From Candidatus Curtissbacteria bacterium (lineage in GTDB: Bacteria > Patescibacteriota > Microgenomatia > Curtissbacterales > GWA2-41-24): DNA of 5,185 nucleotides. Location of the stretch: NCBI GenBank assembly GCA_016195765.1, contig JACPYZ010000112.1, forward strand, positions 1 to 5,185. The letters are read 5' to 3'. Of this stretch, positions 5,038-5,185 are shown piece by piece (positions within the stretch are counted from its first letter, which is position 1; every line of letters starts with the position of its first letter). The notes under the pieces were generated by a model. The model was given only the letters and a program-made list of their open reading frames with translations. It was not told where the DNA came from and searched no databases. Position numbers and translations under genes: made by a program.

Positions 5038-5185
5038 ATGGTTGATTATTTTGACGATTTAAAGAAAATTATCATTCGCCAGTTTGGGCTGGACGAAGAG
5101 ACAGTGGAAATAGAAGAAGAATCTTCTCTTGAAGCTGATCTTAATTTGAGTGAACTGGATATCGAAGATTTGGTGGCTCAACTCG
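5038..5185 (+). CDS. Acyl carrier protein-like protein, N-terminal 49 residues, truncated by window edge
   Basis: Acyl carrier proteins hold acyl chains on a 4'-phosphopantetheine arm. The start MVDYFDDLKKIIIRQFGLDEE, the acidic composition, the ESSLEADL segment and the following LDIEDLVAQL helix match the ACP fold over its first 49 residues. In an ungapped alignment, the DSL motif whose serine carries the prosthetic group is replaced by SEL (Ser38-Glu39-Leu40), so the modified serine position is Glu39. Ser38 is one place off and would need a gap to serve. The ATG at 5038 gives a normal ACP N-terminus and has no Shine-Dalgarno sequence before it. The gene lies downstream of nusB, a neighbourhood where many bacteria carry acpP and rnc. 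It could be a non-canonical ACP homologue with another role. Confidence 0.75.
   Translation, partial: MVDYFDDLKKIIIRQFGLDEETVEIEEESSLEADLNLSELDIEDLVAQL

Overview
The window looks like a piece of a small, AT-leaning bacterial genome, most likely from the Candidate Phyla Radiation (Patescibacteria, possibly Microgenomates or Katanobacteria). That placement is an inference. It rests on compact single-copy housekeeping genes, almost no Shine-Dalgarno sequences, a divergent acyl carrier-like protein and a recG / bL32 / nusB / ACP-like order. No 16S rRNA or other decisive marker is present. TGA acts as a normal stop (it ends tyrS) and glycines use GGN codons, so recoding of TGA is not indicated.

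Layout. Positions 1-1020 (minus strand) hold the N-terminal 340 residues of a class A penicillin-binding protein with a GT51 glycosyltransferase domain. The gene runs off the left edge. A 67-bp divergent promoter region (1021-1087) separates it from a plus-strand cluster: tyrS (1088-2263), a 46-codon single-span membrane protein overlapping tyrS by ATGA (2260-2400), and recG (2424-4466). After recG come a near-consensus sigma70-type promoter, an intrinsic terminator-like hairpin lying on its predicted start site, and a GATACCT heptamer array. Next are a short ORF that starts like ribosomal protein bL32 and, in another frame, the C-terminal two thirds of NusB without a start codon. Immediately after the NusB stop lies a 98-bp imperfect palindrome whose two arms are built from degenerate 9-bp units. 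The window ends inside an acyl carrier protein-like gene (5038 onward).

The genes are mostly core functions: peptidoglycan synthesis, tRNA-Tyr charging, replication-fork rescue, ribosome and rRNA transcription factors. The unusual material is in the expression signals and repeats. Three genes have a -10-like box only 6-9 nt before the start codon, which suggests leaderless mRNAs. Three short tandem repeat tracts (two of period 7, one of period 9) occur, one of them inside recG. The bL32/NusB locus looks like a deletion junction, real or from assembly. The ACP-like protein appears to lack the serine that carries phosphopantetheine. I see no defence system, mobile element gene or CRISPR array.
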